Shown here: one piece after another, positions 1-9,177 of the stretch
How positions within the stretch are numbered: position 1 is the first letter of the stretch
Layout of the letters: the number at the start of each line of letters is the position of its first letter
Assembly: GCA_020850595.1 (NCBI GenBank)
Contig: JADZEK010000172.1
Span: forward strand, 1 to 64,000
DNA length: 64,000 bases
Source of the DNA: Anaerolineales bacterium
GTDB taxonomy: Bacteria > Chloroflexota > Anaerolineae > Anaerolineales > UBA6663
Reading direction: 5' to 3'
Position numbers and translations under genes: made by a program
The notes under the pieces: model-generated
Databases searched by the model: none
Seen by the model: the letters and a program-made list of their open reading frames with translations, nothing else
What the model was told of the DNA's origin: nothing

Positions 1-200
1 GTTCGGGCAAAATACTGTCTGCGGGTCCATCGCGCACCTTCCCTTCCTCGATAGAAAGGATTGTGGCGGTGGACCCGTTCCTTTTCAAGCTTCAAAACCT
101 GCTACCACGGTTAGTTGGAGTGCTACCCCGCTGGTCGTCTGGGCATTATACCAAGAGAATGCGGGCGTCAGCGGCGGCGGCAGGGCGGGGTGTGCCGCGA
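1..200. other. Left-edge non-coding stretch
   Basis: I see no convincing gene here. The only open frame (63-263) has no ribosome binding site and no recognisable content. An 8-bp inverted repeat (CGGGTCCA at 22-29 and TGGACCCG at 71-78) is present, but its arms are about 40 nt apart and no T-run follows. The stretch probably holds the end of an upstream intergenic region. Confidence 0.4.
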
Positions 201-209
201 TGCTATAAT
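201..209 (+). promoter_or_regulatory. Extended -10 promoter element
   Basis: TGCTATAAT is a perfect extended -10 (TGnTATAAT) with no clear -35. It lies upstream of the metalloprotease gene at 398. Transcription would begin near 216, which is also the A of an ATG opening a 15-codon ORF. Confidence 0.5.
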
Positions 210-215
210 GGTCGC

Positions 216-263
216 ATGATCAGCCGGAACTACCATGGCCGCCCGGCCGGCGCTGATCAATAA
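216..263 (+). CDS. Possible 15-aa leaderless leader peptide
   Basis: An ATG six bases after the TATAAT box opens a 15-codon frame (MISRNYHGRPAGADQ) ending in TAA. The box-to-ATG spacing would make the transcript leaderless. The next gene starts 134 bp downstream, so no coupling is evident. It could be chance, but the same arrangement recurs at 4535, 54753 and 58603. Confidence 0.2.
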   Translation: MISRNYHGRPAGADQ

Positions 264-397
264 CTGAGGCACCTCCGGAACAATCCGTTCGCAGCCTGGC
301 GCGCCGGCCCCCCCGCCAGCAAGCCCAGGCTGCCTGGCGACACCCGCGTCCCGCGGCCATGCGCCGCGCCGGCAGGCACAGCATCGGAGGTTCCACG

Positions 398-3300
398 ATG
401 CGCTCCTCGCTCCGCCGCCTCGGTCCTGTCCTGACACTGCTCGTTTTCTTCTTGATCCCGTTGGCGGGCAGCCACGCCCAGCCCCAGGCCCTGATCACCA
501 TCAATGTCGTCGTCCAGCGGGTGCGCGCCTTCTGCGACCCGGAAGGCAGCGGACAGGATTTCTACCCGGTGGTGGAGATCGGCGACACGCTTTTCAGCTT
601 CGCCGACGAAGTGACTCTCAACCGCAACCACGTCTACTGGCGCTGGGTGGCTACCGGCCAGGCCGACGACGCGGGCGGCGCCATCCCCCTCACCATCTAC
701 CTGAAGGAACTAGACGGCGATTGGCCCTTCGGGCTGGACGACGATGACAGCGTGGACGTCAACCCCAAGGACAACGCCTATGGCCTGGGGGTGACGTTCT
801 TTCCGGCCACCGGCTTGTGGACGGTAGACCAAGGAGCCGCCGGCCCGCCCGGCGACCCGGCCCCGGGCCAGTGGCGCGTGTGGCGCGGGGAGGAAGGCCC
901 CGACTGCGCCGAGATCGAGTTCGATATCGTGGCCGGGTCTACCGAAGACCAGGACGACGACGGCCTGCTGGACAACTGGGAGACCCAGGGCCTGGATGCC
1001 GATGGCGACGGCCTGTTGGATGTAGACTTGCCGGGCATGGGGGCGCTGGTGGACCACAAAGACCTGTTCGTGGAGGCGGATTGGATGCAGGCCGCCGATC
1101 ACAGCCACGAGCCGCTGCAGAATCTATGGCTGCCAGTGTGGCGCGTCTTCCACTGGGCGCCGGTAGCCAACCCCGACGGCGTGCCCGGCATCCGGCTGCA
1201 CGTGGATACGGGCAGCCTCTACAGCGCGCTTGGCTCGGCCGACTGTGACAACAACGGCGCGCCAACGACGGGCGACATTGACTGCGACGGCGACGGCCTG
1301 ATTGACATCGGCGACCTGGGCGCGCTGGGCGCGGGCACGCCCGGCGGCGGCAACCTGGTGACCGAGCAGCAATTCCTGTCATTCACCCACGCCGGCGACG
1401 ACGCCGATTTTTACGAAACCAAGGAGGACAACTTCGTCACGAACCGGGCCTGGGTGTTTCACTACGCCGTGTTCGCGCACAGCCTGACGCAGGCCACGCC
1501 GACCACCTCCGGCGTCGGTGAGGTGTATGGCAACGACCTGATCGTCAGCCTGGGCGGTTGGGCAGACACCGTGACCGACACGACCACCAGCCCCATCACC
1601 GGGCTAGTCGTTTCGGGCACCGTACGGGCGCAGGCGGGCACCTTCCTGCACGAACTGGGCCACAACCTCAACCTGGACCACGGCGCGAGCTATCTCGTGA
1701 ATGGGCAGGGGTACAACAGCAACTACCAGCCGAACTACTTGAGCGTCATGAACTACGACTACCAGTTCGGGGTGCGCGGGCTGCGCAGTAACCTGCGCCT
1801 GGGGATGGATTACACCGGGGCGCTGACGCCCGACCTGGATGAGAACAGCCTGGACGATTGCGCGGTGCTCGGCCCGCTGCCGGTTAACGCCCTGGTGTAT
1901 TGGACGGTCAGCACGAATATCACCAATGTGATCAGCGCCGCCGTCACCGGCCCAGCCTTCACTGTGAATTGGAACCAGGATGTCACCGGGCTGGGCTTGC
2001 CCGTCCGGCAGGGCGATAGCTGCGGCAACGCCACCAATGACTACGCGCTGGACCTCAACGCACGCGCCGAGGATGAAGACAACCTGATCGTGCTGGACGG
2101 GCTGGACGATTGGCACGGGCGCTTGAACCTGCGCTTCCAACTCAGCAGCAAATACGAGGACGGTGAGCCAAGCGCGCCCCATCAGGACATCACCTTCCAA
2201 ACCTACCAGGCTCAAGAGGCCGGCGCTCCGCGGCTGATTGAGCTGGAAGCGCCGGGGCAGATGTGCAGCAGCGCCGAGGTGGTGGACTTCGACGGCCTGG
2301 CGGTGGGCACCCTGGTGGAGAGCCAGTACCTGGGCCAGGGCGTGCTGTTCCCCGACAACCCAGATATCGAACTGAAGGTGCGCGACGGAGTCGGGCGCGA
2401 GGCCGACACCTGGTCGCCGCCCAACTCGCTGTACGCCGGGCCGGCGCTGGGCGGCGACAGCATTGGCAAGCCCCTGGTGATTTCCTACACCACGCCCATG
2501 CGGCGGGTGGGCCTGGCCATGGGCAACGGCGGCACGCTCAACGCCGTGGCCGTCTTGCGCGCCTACGACGCCAACGGCCAGCTCATTGGTCAGGTCTTCG
2601 ATGTTATCCCGGAGGATGTCACGGAGTTCTTGGGCGTCTTGGCCCTCGAAGAATTGATCGGCTACATCGAGTTGGACTATCCCATCGCCGAACCGGAGGA
2701 GATTGATTACCTGACTTTTGATGACTGCCCCGACCCCGACTCGCTCACGCCCCCGCCAGACGGCCCGGTGACCCTGGAGGTGGACGCCGAAGCGCGCGAC
2801 GTGGCGGCGGCCGAGGCCGGGCAGCAGACGGCGGGCGGCGAACAAATCGTCGTGATCCCGCTGGCGGCGGTGCCCGTGACGATTAACGGCGTGGCGGAAG
2901 TGACCGACTATGCCGGGGAAGCGGTGCGCGGTGACAGCGTGACTCTGGCGGCCCCGCGCTGGGCGGTTGGCCCCGACGGCAGCCTGTATGCGTTTGCCTA
3001 TTGGCGGCAGGAAGGCCGCCGCCACCTGGAGGCCGGGAGCCTGACGGTGGCGCGCGATCTGAACGACAACGCCCACTTCACCGCCGTCTATCACCGCAGC
3101 AGCACGGTGTATCTGCCCAGCGTGGCGCAGGCGGGCGGCACACTGGCATCTACTTCCACGCCCACACCGCCCCGCACCCCCACCCGCACGCCGACCGCCA
3201 CGCCTACCAGCACGGCCGCGCCCACCGGCACGACCAGCCGTGTCTCGCTGACGAGCGGCGGAGCGCAGGCCACGGGCGCTTCGTACTTCCCGTCTTTGGC

Positions 3301-4465
3301 TGACAACGGCCAGGTGGTGGCGTTTTATTCCTACGCCGCGAACCTGGTGCCGGGCGACAGCAACGCGCAGTTGGATGTGTTCGTGCGCGACCTGGGCGTC
3401 ATCACCACCACACGCGTGTCGGTGGCCAGCAGCGGGGCGCAGGGCAATGGGCCGTCTTACAACCCGCGCCTGTCAGGCGATGGCCGCTGGGTGGCGTTTG
3501 AGAGCCAGGCGACGAACCTGGTGCTGACCGACACCAACAGCCTGCGCGATGTGTTCGTCCACGACCGACAGACGGGTGTGACCATCCGCGTGTCGGTCGG
3601 CCCGGCGGGCGCGCAGGCTACGGGTCAATCGGGTTTTGGCGTGGGCGGGAACGGCCTGGCGATTTCTCAGGCGGGCGGCATGGTAGCCTTCCAATCCGAG
3701 GCGGCCAACCTGGTGCTTACCGACACCAACAGCGCGCGCGACATCTTCGTCCACGACCTGGGCACGCACCTGACCACGCGGGTGTCGGTCAGCACGGGCG
3801 GCGGGCAAGCGAACGGTGTCTCCACCGGGGCGGCGCTCTCGGCCGACGGGCGTTACGTGGCCTTTGACTCCACGGCCACCAACCTGGTGGCGGGCGACAC
3901 CAACGGCGCGGGAGACATTTTCGTCCACGACCGACAGACGGGCGTGACCACGCGCGTCTCAATCGGGTTGAGCGGCGCGCAGCCCAACAGCCACAGCCGC
4001 AACCCCGTGCTCTCCGCCGACGGACGCTACGTGGCCTACACCTCGGCGGCCACCAACCTGGTGACGGGCGACAGCAACGGCGCCGACGACATCTTCATCT
4101 ACGATCGGCAAACGGGCACAACGACGCGGGCGTCGGTGGCGACCGGCGGCGTTGAGGCCAATGGCTTCTCCGATCGCGCCGCGCTCTCGGCCGACGGGCG
4201 CTACCTGGCGTTCAAGTCGACCGCCAGCAACCTGGTGGCGGGCGACAGCAACGGCCTGTGGGACATCTTTGTGCACGACCGGCAGACGGGGCAGACCACG
4301 CGCGTGTCGGTCGGGCCGGGCGGCGCGCAGGCCAACGGGGACTCAAACATGCCGGTGATCTCGGCGCTCGGCCGCTATGTGGCCTACGCCGCCACCGCCA
4401 CGAACCTGGTGGCGGGCGATACGAACGCGGCCGCGGATGTGTTTGTGCGCGACCGGGGACCGTGA
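398..4465 (+). CDS. Secreted metzincin-like metalloprotease with C-terminal TolB-type propeller
   Basis: A protein of about 1355 aa, exported by an N-terminal signal peptide (hydrophobic core about residues 9-22, cleavage likely near SHAQ). The ATG at 398 is chosen because GGAGG lies 8 nt upstream; an in-frame ATG at 359 lacks a site and would place an Arg-rich extension before the signal. Asp-rich calcium-binding-like sequence (DQDDDGLLDNWE) is followed by the zinc motif HELGHNLNLDH at residues 418-428 (HExxHxxxxxH type). A Met-turn candidate, LSVMNYDYQFG, lies about 30 residues later. After an undefined middle region comes a Thr/Pro linker (about 925-945) and seven PD40/TolB-like repeats. 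It probably degrades extracellular or surface protein, with the propeller as a binding platform. Substrate unknown. Confidence 0.75.
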   Translation: MRSSLRRLGPVLTLLVFFLIPLAGSHAQPQALITINVVVQRVRAFCDPEGSGQDFYPVVEIGDTLFSFADEVTLNRNHVYWRWVATGQADDAGGAIPLTIYLKELDGDWPFGLDDDDSVDVNPKDNAYGLGVTFFPATGLWTVDQGAAGPPGDPAPGQWRVWRGEEGPDCAEIEFDIVAGSTEDQDDDGLLDNWETQGLDADGDGLLDVDLPGMGALVDHKDLFVEADWMQAADHSHEPLQNLWLPVWRVFHWAPVANPDGVPGIRLHVDTGSLYSALGSADCDNNGAPTTGDIDCDGDGLIDIGDLGALGAGTPGGGNLVTEQQFLSFTHAGDDADFYETKEDNFVTNRAWVFHYAVFAHSLTQATPTTSGVGEVYGNDLIVSLGGWADTVTDTTTSPITGLVVSGTVRAQAGTFLHELGHNLNLDHGASYLVNGQGYNSNYQPNYLSVMNYDYQFGVRGLRSNLRLGMDYTGALTPDLDENSLDDCAVLGPLPVNALVYWTVSTNITNVISAAVTGPAFTVNWNQDVTGLGLPVRQGDSCGNATNDYALDLNARAEDEDNLIVLDGLDDWHGRLNLRFQLSSKYEDGEPSAPHQDITFQTYQAQEAGAPRLIELEAPGQMCSSAEVVDFDGLAVGTLVESQYLGQGVLFPDNPDIELKVRDGVGREADTWSPPNSLYAGPALGGDSIGKPLVISYTTPMRRVGLAMGNGGTLNAVAVLRAYDANGQLIGQVFDVIPEDVTEFLGVLALEELIGYIELDYPIAEPEEIDYLTFDDCPDPDSLTPPPDGPVTLEVDAEARDVAAAEAGQQTAGGEQIVVIPLAAVPVTINGVAEVTDYAGEAVRGDSVTLAAPRWAVGPDGSLYAFAYWRQEGRRHLEAGSLTVARDLNDNAHFTAVYHRSSTVYLPSVAQAGGTLASTSTPTPPRTPTRTPTATPTSTAAPTGTTSRVSLTSGGAQATGASYFPSLADNGQVVAFYSYAANLVPGDSNAQLDVFVRDLGVITTTRVSVASSGAQGNGPSYNPRLSGDGRWVAFESQATNLVLTDTNSLRDVFVHDRQTGVTIRVSVGPAGAQATGQSGFGVGGNGLAISQAGGMVAFQSEAANLVLTDTNSARDIFVHDLGTHLTTRVSVSTGGGQANGVSTGAALSADGRYVAFDSTATNLVAGDTNGAGDIFVHDRQTGVTTRVSIGLSGAQPNSHSRNPVLSADGRYVAYTSAATNLVTGDSNGADDIFIYDRQTGTTTRASVATGGVEANGFSDRAALSADGRYLAFKSTASNLVAGDSNGLWDIFVHDRQTGQTTRVSVGPGGAQANGDSNMPVISALGRYVAYAATATNLVAGDTNAAADVFVRDRGP
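3240..4462 (+). repeat. Seven in-frame propeller repeats
   Basis: Seven imperfect coding repeats of about 165-190 nt. Each encodes a unit like SADGRYVAF-S-ATNLV-GD-N-DIFVHDRQTG-TTRVSV. Copies 4-7 are most alike at the DNA level, suggesting recent expansion. Seven units match a closed seven-bladed beta-propeller. Confidence 0.75.
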
Positions 4466-4500
4466 CGGCGGCCAAACCGCCGCGCTGGTCGGGCGGCGGC

Positions 4501-4528
4501 TTGCCGGAGCCTTAGCCCGCGCTATAAT
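4501..4528 (+). promoter_or_regulatory. Sigma-70 type promoter
   Basis: TTGCCG (4501-4506), a 16-nt spacer and a perfect TATAAT (4523-4528). The expected start of transcription is near 4535, at the ATG of the short leader ORF ahead of the gene at 4567. Confidence 0.6.
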
Positions 4529-4534
4529 CGCGGC

Positions 4535-4570
4535 ATGATCGTCACCGTCTCGCTCACGGGCAAGCTATGA
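4535..4570 (+). CDS. Possible 11-aa leader peptide coupled to the next gene
   Basis: ATG six bases after TATAAT opens MIVTVSLTGKL and ends in TGA. The stop overlaps the ATG of the following gene in a 4-nt ATGA arrangement at 4567-4570. This suggests a leaderless mRNA whose short ORF delivers ribosomes to the main start, which has no Shine-Dalgarno of its own. Confidence 0.3.
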   Translation: MIVTVSLTGKL

Positions 4571-4944
4571 CGGCCATGCGCGCCCGCGCGCAGGCCCGCC
4601 GCGCCGCGACCACCCGGGCGGTGATCGTCATTCTCGCGGCCTTGCTGGCGGGCGTGGCGGGCGGTTTGTATTACGGCTGGGTGATCGCACCGGTGCAGTA
4701 CGTAGACGCCGACCCGGCCTCACTCCACCAATCCTTCAAGGACGACTACATCCTGATGATCGCCACGGCCTACGCCGGCGACGGCGACCTGGAGGCCGCC
4801 CGCGCGGGGCTGAGCGGCCTCGGCTTGGAGCCGAGCGCGTTCACGGTGAGCGCCGTCGCCGAACGCCTGACCGCGGCCGGGCTGCCCGCGCCCGACGCCG
4901 AACGACTGGCGGCGCTGGGCACGGCGCTGGCCGCCGCCCCCTGA
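4567..4944 (+). CDS. Small membrane-anchored protein, YYGWVIAPVQY family
   Basis: A 125-aa protein with one N-terminal membrane segment (about residues 17-38) ending in YYGWVIAPVQY. A helical region follows (YAGDGDLEAARAGLSGLGL). The gene at 9672 has the same anchor and helical core (LYSWVISPVEY, ALAVDGNLGRARTRLALLGW), so the two are paralogues flanking the kinase/regulator pair. The repeated Asp-Gly/Asn-Leu-x-x-Ala pattern suggests short helix-turn-helix (TPR-like) pairs. I recognise the family as recurrent in this kind of genome but know of no function. No Shine-Dalgarno is seen; the start overlaps a short leader ORF. Confidence 0.6.
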   Translation: MTAMRARAQARRAATTRAVIVILAALLAGVAGGLYYGWVIAPVQYVDADPASLHQSFKDDYILMIATAYAGDGDLEAARAGLSGLGLEPSAFTVSAVAERLTAAGLPAPDAERLAALGTALAAAP

Positions 4945-5026
4945 AACGCGGTGCGCCCCATCCCGGCCGGCACCATGCGCCGAGACCGATGATCTGCCCG
5001 GTGATGGGACAAAGGAGATAACGATC

Positions 5027-5635
5027 ATGGCTCACTTGAAAGCGCCTGCTCGCGCCGTGGCCTTGTTGGCCGCGCTGCTGTCTGGCCTGGCCTGTTCGCT
5101 GCTCAGCTCAGGACCGCTAATGCTGCCGCTGACGCCTACCGCGGCGGCCGTCGTCACCGATCTGCCCACGCCGCCCGACACGCGCCCGGCCGACTTCACG
5201 GTCACATACAACTGGCGCGAGGGCAGCGTCGCCCCGCCCTATCACTACGAGTACACCATCGTCGTCGCGCCCGACGGCACGGTGACGCTGACCTTCATCC
5301 CCGGCTACCCCGGCGGTGAAGACGTGCCGGTGTGGTCCGAGACGGTGGCGCTCGATGCGGCGCAGCTGGACGCGCTGTACGCGGCGCTGGCGGGCTATGG
5401 GTTGTTCACCACCGCCTGGGTGACGGAAGACGGACCGCCGGTCGGCGGCAGCAGCGACGACTTCAGCGCCACGGCCAACGGCGTGACGGTGGACGTGCCC
5501 GCGTATGTGATTGACAGCCAGCGGCCCGACGCCGCGGCGATGGCGAGCACGCTGACGGCCCTGATCGCGCAAGACACCTGGGATAAGCTGGAAGCGCAGC
5601 GGCAGGATTACATCGCCGAGCACCTCGAACAATAG
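5027..5635 (+). CDS. Putative lipoprotein, unknown function
   Basis: A 202-aa protein. The hydrophobic N-terminus ends in LLSGLAC at residue 23, resembling a lipobox although the -3 residue is Gly rather than Leu. The mature part looks beta-rich, with alternating segments such as YHYEYTIVVAPDGTVTLTF and a stretch containing SSDDFSATANGVTVDVPAY, followed by a helical C-terminus. AAAGGAG lies 9-10 nt upstream of the ATG. I cannot assign a family. It is likely exposed outside the membrane, and sits between a small membrane protein and a sensor kinase on the same strand; a functional link is only suggested by position. Confidence 0.65.
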   Translation: MAHLKAPARAVALLAALLSGLACSLLSSGPLMLPLTPTAAAVVTDLPTPPDTRPADFTVTYNWREGSVAPPYHYEYTIVVAPDGTVTLTFIPGYPGGEDVPVWSETVALDAAQLDALYAALAGYGLFTTAWVTEDGPPVGGSSDDFSATANGVTVDVPAYVIDSQRPDAAAMASTLTALIAQDTWDKLEAQRQDYIAEHLEQ

Positions 5636-5796
5636 GGTGACGGGCGGGGCGCTGCCGGCCTGGGCGAAGGCGCAGCGTGGTTTCCTGACGAATCTGATTC
5701 GGAGCTTGCGCTATACTTGACTAGACTGCCCAGGCATGGGGGGCAGGCGCCCTGCCAGTCACCGGCCGGCCTCTCTATCCACTCAAGACTCCGTCA

Positions 5797-8700
5797 ATGA
5801 CCCATCGCACCCTGTCGGGCTTGCGCGTCCGGCTGATCTTCCTAGTGCTGTTGGCCGTGCTGCCGATGGTGGCGCTGGCCCTGGTGAACGCGGCGGACGG
5901 CCGCCGGCGCGAGCACGCGGCCCTCAGCAGCCAAATGAGCCAGATGGCGGAGTTGGCCGCCGCCACGGTGGCGCAAGTGATCGAAGGCCAGCGGCAGCTG
6001 CTGATTGCCATGTCGCGCTTGCCGGCGGTGATCGCCCAGGACGGCGCAGCCTGCAGCGCGGTGCTGGCTGATCTGCGCGCCCAATACCAGCAGTACACCA
6101 ACCTGGGGGCTGTGACGCCCGACGGCACTGTCTTTTGCAGCGCCGTGCCGCAGGCGCTGACCACCAACGTGGCCGACCGCACCTATTTTCTGCGCGTGCA
6201 GGCCACCGGCGGCTTCGCCGTGGGCGATTACCAGACTGGCAGAATCACCAACCTGCCGGTGGTGGTCGGGGCCTACCCGGTGGGGGGGGCCGGCGGGCCG
6301 CCGGGCCTGGTATTCGCGGCGCTCAACCTCACGGAGTTGAGCCGCATCCTGGCGGCGGCGAACTTGCCCGCTGGGGCGGCGCTGGTCGTCAGCGACCACA
6401 ACGACACCATCTTGGCCCGCAACCCCGACCCCGAGCGGTGGGTGGGCCAAATCTCGCAGGATGCGCACGACAGCGCGGCGGGCACAGTGGTCGAGCGCGT
6501 CGGCATTGATGGGATCAGCCGGTTGTATGCCTACAGCCCGGTGCCCGGCACGGGCGCGGCGGGGCTGCACACCAGTGTGGGCCTGCCGACGGAGATTGCT
6601 TACGCCGAAATCACCGCCACGCTGATCCGCAGCCTGATCACGCTGCTGATCGTCTTCATCGCGGCCCTGGCAGCGGCCTGGTTGGGCGGCAGCGCCTTCT
6701 TGCTGCGCCCTATTCAGCGCCTGGCGCAGGCCAGCCGGGCGCTAGCCGGCGGCGACCTGAAGACCCGGCTGGGCGGCCCGTATGGCGCGGGCGAATTGGG
6801 CCGGCTGGCCGAGGCATTCGACGGCATGGCCGCGGGTCTCGACCAGCGCACCACGCAACTCAACCACGCCAACCGCATGTTGAAGATGCTGAGCGAGTGC
6901 AGCCAGGCGATTGCGCGGGCCGCCACCGAGCCGCAATTGCTGGAAGGCGTGTGCGCCAACCTCGTCGGCCAGGGCGGTTACTCGCTGGCCTGGGTGCGCC
7001 TGGCCGGGGCGCCCCTCGACGCCCCGCCGGCCGCCTGCGCGGGCGGCGACCCGGCCCAGGCGCTGGCCCTGGAAGCCGCCGCGGCGACTCGCCCGCCCAC
7101 GCCCGACAACGAACCGTTAACCCACACGTGGGCCGACCTGCCCCTTGCCGGCCGGCCCGGCGCGCTGCAACTGCTCATCACGCCCATCTGGCTGCGCGAC
7201 CAGATCTTGGGCCAACTGTGCCTGGTGAGCGCCCAGCCCGCGGGCTTCAGCCCAGACGAAATGCAACTGCTGGAAGAACTGGCCGGTGACCTGGCGTTCG
7301 GCCTAGACGGCCTGCGCGAGCACACCGCCCGCAAGACCGCCGAGGCCCAGGTGCGCACAGCGGCCGAACGCGCCCTGGCCCTCGCCGACATTGGCCGAGA
7401 CCTGGCGGCCGTGACGGCTGACTACCAGAACTGCCTCGACCTGCTGGTGCGGCGGGTGGCGGCGCTGGTGGGCGACGGCGCTTTGCTGCTGCTGCTGGAT
7501 GAATCGGGCCAATGGCTGCGGCCCGCCGCTGCGTATCATCCGGAGGCGGCGGCGCTGCGGCGCGCGCGCCAGGCGCTGGGGAACGACCCAATCCCAAAAG
7601 ACGCCGGCATCTCGGGCAGCGTCATCACCAGCGGCCGGCCGCTCATCTCGCCGGGGCCGTCACCCGAAGCCATTCGCGCCCGGCTGCCGCCCGAGGCCTG
7701 GGAGGCGGCCGAGCGCCTGCCCATCCGCTCGATGCTGGTGGTGCCGCTGCGCGCCCAGAGCCGCACCTTCGGCGCGTTGACGCTCTGGCGCGACCAGAAC
7801 GCGCAGGCTTACTCGCCGGAAGACCAGTTGTTCGCCGGCGACCTGGCCGACCGGGCGGCGCTGGCCGTCAGCAACGCGCAATTGTATGCCGCCGTGCACG
7901 ACGAGAACACCGCGCTGGAACTGCGCGTGGCCGAGCGCACCGCGGCGCTGGCCGCTGAGAACGCTGAGCGCCGCCGGGCCGAGGCCACCCTGGTGCAGAG
8001 CGCCGTCGAAATTCAGGACCTGTACGACAACGCGCCCTGCGGCTATCATTCGCTCGACGCGGCCGGCGTGTTCGTGCGCATGAACGAGTATGAGCTGCGC
8101 CTGCTGGGCTATACGCGCGAAGAAGTGGTAGGGGTGCTGCGCTTCGGCGATGTGGTCACGGCCGCCAGCCGGGAACGCTTCCAGCAGAGCTTCCCGCTCT
8201 TTAGGGAAACCGGCCGCGCCAGCAACCTCGAATATGAGCTGGTCAACCGCGCCGGGCGCGTGATCCCGGTGCTCATCAGCGCCACGGTGGTCTTTGACAG
8301 CGAGGGCCGCTACGTGATGTCGCGCTCGACGATGCTGGATATCACCGACCGCAAGCAGGCCGAGGAGCAAATTCAGACGCTGAACGCCACGCTGCGGCAG
8401 CGGGCCGCGGCGCTGGAGGCGGCCAACCGCGAACTGGAGGCCTTCAGCTACTCGGTGTCGCACGATCTGCGCGCGCCCTTGCGCAGTATTGACGGCTTCA
8501 GCCTGGCGCTGCTGGAAGACTATGGCCCGCAGCTCGACGCGGAGGCGCGCGGCTACCTGGAGCGTGTGCGCGGCGCGGCCCAGCGCATGGCCGCCCTGAT
8601 AGACGACCTGCTCAGCCTCTCGCGGGTGACGCGCACGGAGATGCGCTGGGCAACGGTGGACTTGAGCGCCCTGGCCGAGAGCGTGGTGGACGAACTGCGG

Positions 8701-9138
8701 CTGGCGCAGCCGGAGCGCGCCGTCAGCGTGACCGTTCAGCCGGGGCTGACCGCCACGGGTGACAGCCGGCTGCTGCGCGTGGCGCTGGTCAACCTGCTCA
8801 ACAACGCCTGGAAGTTCACCAGCAAGCAGGCGCACGCGCACATAGAGGTCGGCCGCGTGGCGGAAACCGCCGAAGCGACTTTCTTTGTGCGCGATAATGG
8901 GGCCGGGTTCGATATGACCTATGCCCAACGGCTGTTTGGGGCGTTTCAACGGCTGCACGATCAGGCGGAGTATGCCGGCTCGGGCGTGGGGCTGGCGACG
9001 GTGCAGCGCATTTTTCACCGCCACGGCGGGCGGGTGTGGGGCGAAGGGCGCGTGCAGGGCGGCGCCACTTTCTACTTTAGCCTGCCGGCCGCCACGCCGG
9101 AGCCGCCAGCGCCATCCCCGGTTCCCGACGAACCCTAG
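5797..9138 (+). CDS. Multi-sensor hybrid-architecture histidine kinase (Cache-HAMP-GAF-GAF-PAS)
   Basis: A 1113-aa membrane kinase. A first membrane segment (about 9-30) precedes a periplasmic Cache-like domain (about 45-270, containing VADRTYFLRV and GVITG-like turns). A second membrane segment (about 275-300) and a HAMP linker (about 303-355) follow, then two GAF-like domains (about 365-505 and 545-700) and a PAS domain (about 745-870). The HisKA has phospho-acceptor H889 in SYSVSHDLRAPL, a bacteriophytochrome-like H-box. The HATPase has NLLNNAWKFT, DNGAGFD and GSGVGLATV. There is no receiver domain on the protein. The single-domain regulator at 9178 starts 39 nt downstream and is the obvious partner. 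The Cache ligand cannot be read from sequence. Confidence 0.9.
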   Translation: MTHRTLSGLRVRLIFLVLLAVLPMVALALVNAADGRRREHAALSSQMSQMAELAAATVAQVIEGQRQLLIAMSRLPAVIAQDGAACSAVLADLRAQYQQYTNLGAVTPDGTVFCSAVPQALTTNVADRTYFLRVQATGGFAVGDYQTGRITNLPVVVGAYPVGGAGGPPGLVFAALNLTELSRILAAANLPAGAALVVSDHNDTILARNPDPERWVGQISQDAHDSAAGTVVERVGIDGISRLYAYSPVPGTGAAGLHTSVGLPTEIAYAEITATLIRSLITLLIVFIAALAAAWLGGSAFLLRPIQRLAQASRALAGGDLKTRLGGPYGAGELGRLAEAFDGMAAGLDQRTTQLNHANRMLKMLSECSQAIARAATEPQLLEGVCANLVGQGGYSLAWVRLAGAPLDAPPAACAGGDPAQALALEAAAATRPPTPDNEPLTHTWADLPLAGRPGALQLLITPIWLRDQILGQLCLVSAQPAGFSPDEMQLLEELAGDLAFGLDGLREHTARKTAEAQVRTAAERALALADIGRDLAAVTADYQNCLDLLVRRVAALVGDGALLLLLDESGQWLRPAAAYHPEAAALRRARQALGNDPIPKDAGISGSVITSGRPLISPGPSPEAIRARLPPEAWEAAERLPIRSMLVVPLRAQSRTFGALTLWRDQNAQAYSPEDQLFAGDLADRAALAVSNAQLYAAVHDENTALELRVAERTAALAAENAERRRAEATLVQSAVEIQDLYDNAPCGYHSLDAAGVFVRMNEYELRLLGYTREEVVGVLRFGDVVTAASRERFQQSFPLFRETGRASNLEYELVNRAGRVIPVLISATVVFDSEGRYVMSRSTMLDITDRKQAEEQIQTLNATLRQRAAALEAANRELEAFSYSVSHDLRAPLRSIDGFSLALLEDYGPQLDAEARGYLERVRGAAQRMAALIDDLLSLSRVTRTEMRWATVDLSALAESVVDELRLAQPERAVSVTVQPGLTATGDSRLLRVALVNLLNNAWKFTSKQAHAHIEVGRVAETAEATFFVRDNGAGFDMTYAQRLFGAFQRLHDQAEYAGSGVGLATVQRIFHRHGGRVWGEGRVQGGATFYFSLPAATPEPPAPSPVPDEP

Positions 9139-9177
9139 AGACCGCAGCCGCCGGCCCGGCGGCAGGAAGCAGGCCGA

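Noticed and set aside
63-263. 66-codon open frame at the left edge
   Set aside because: No ribosome site, no recognisable content, and it crosses a good promoter element; only its last 15 codons are kept as a possible leader.
1604-3094. 496-codon frame on the minus strand
   Set aside because: Antisense to the metalloprotease gene; His/Arg/Gly-rich composition typical of shadows in GC-rich DNA.
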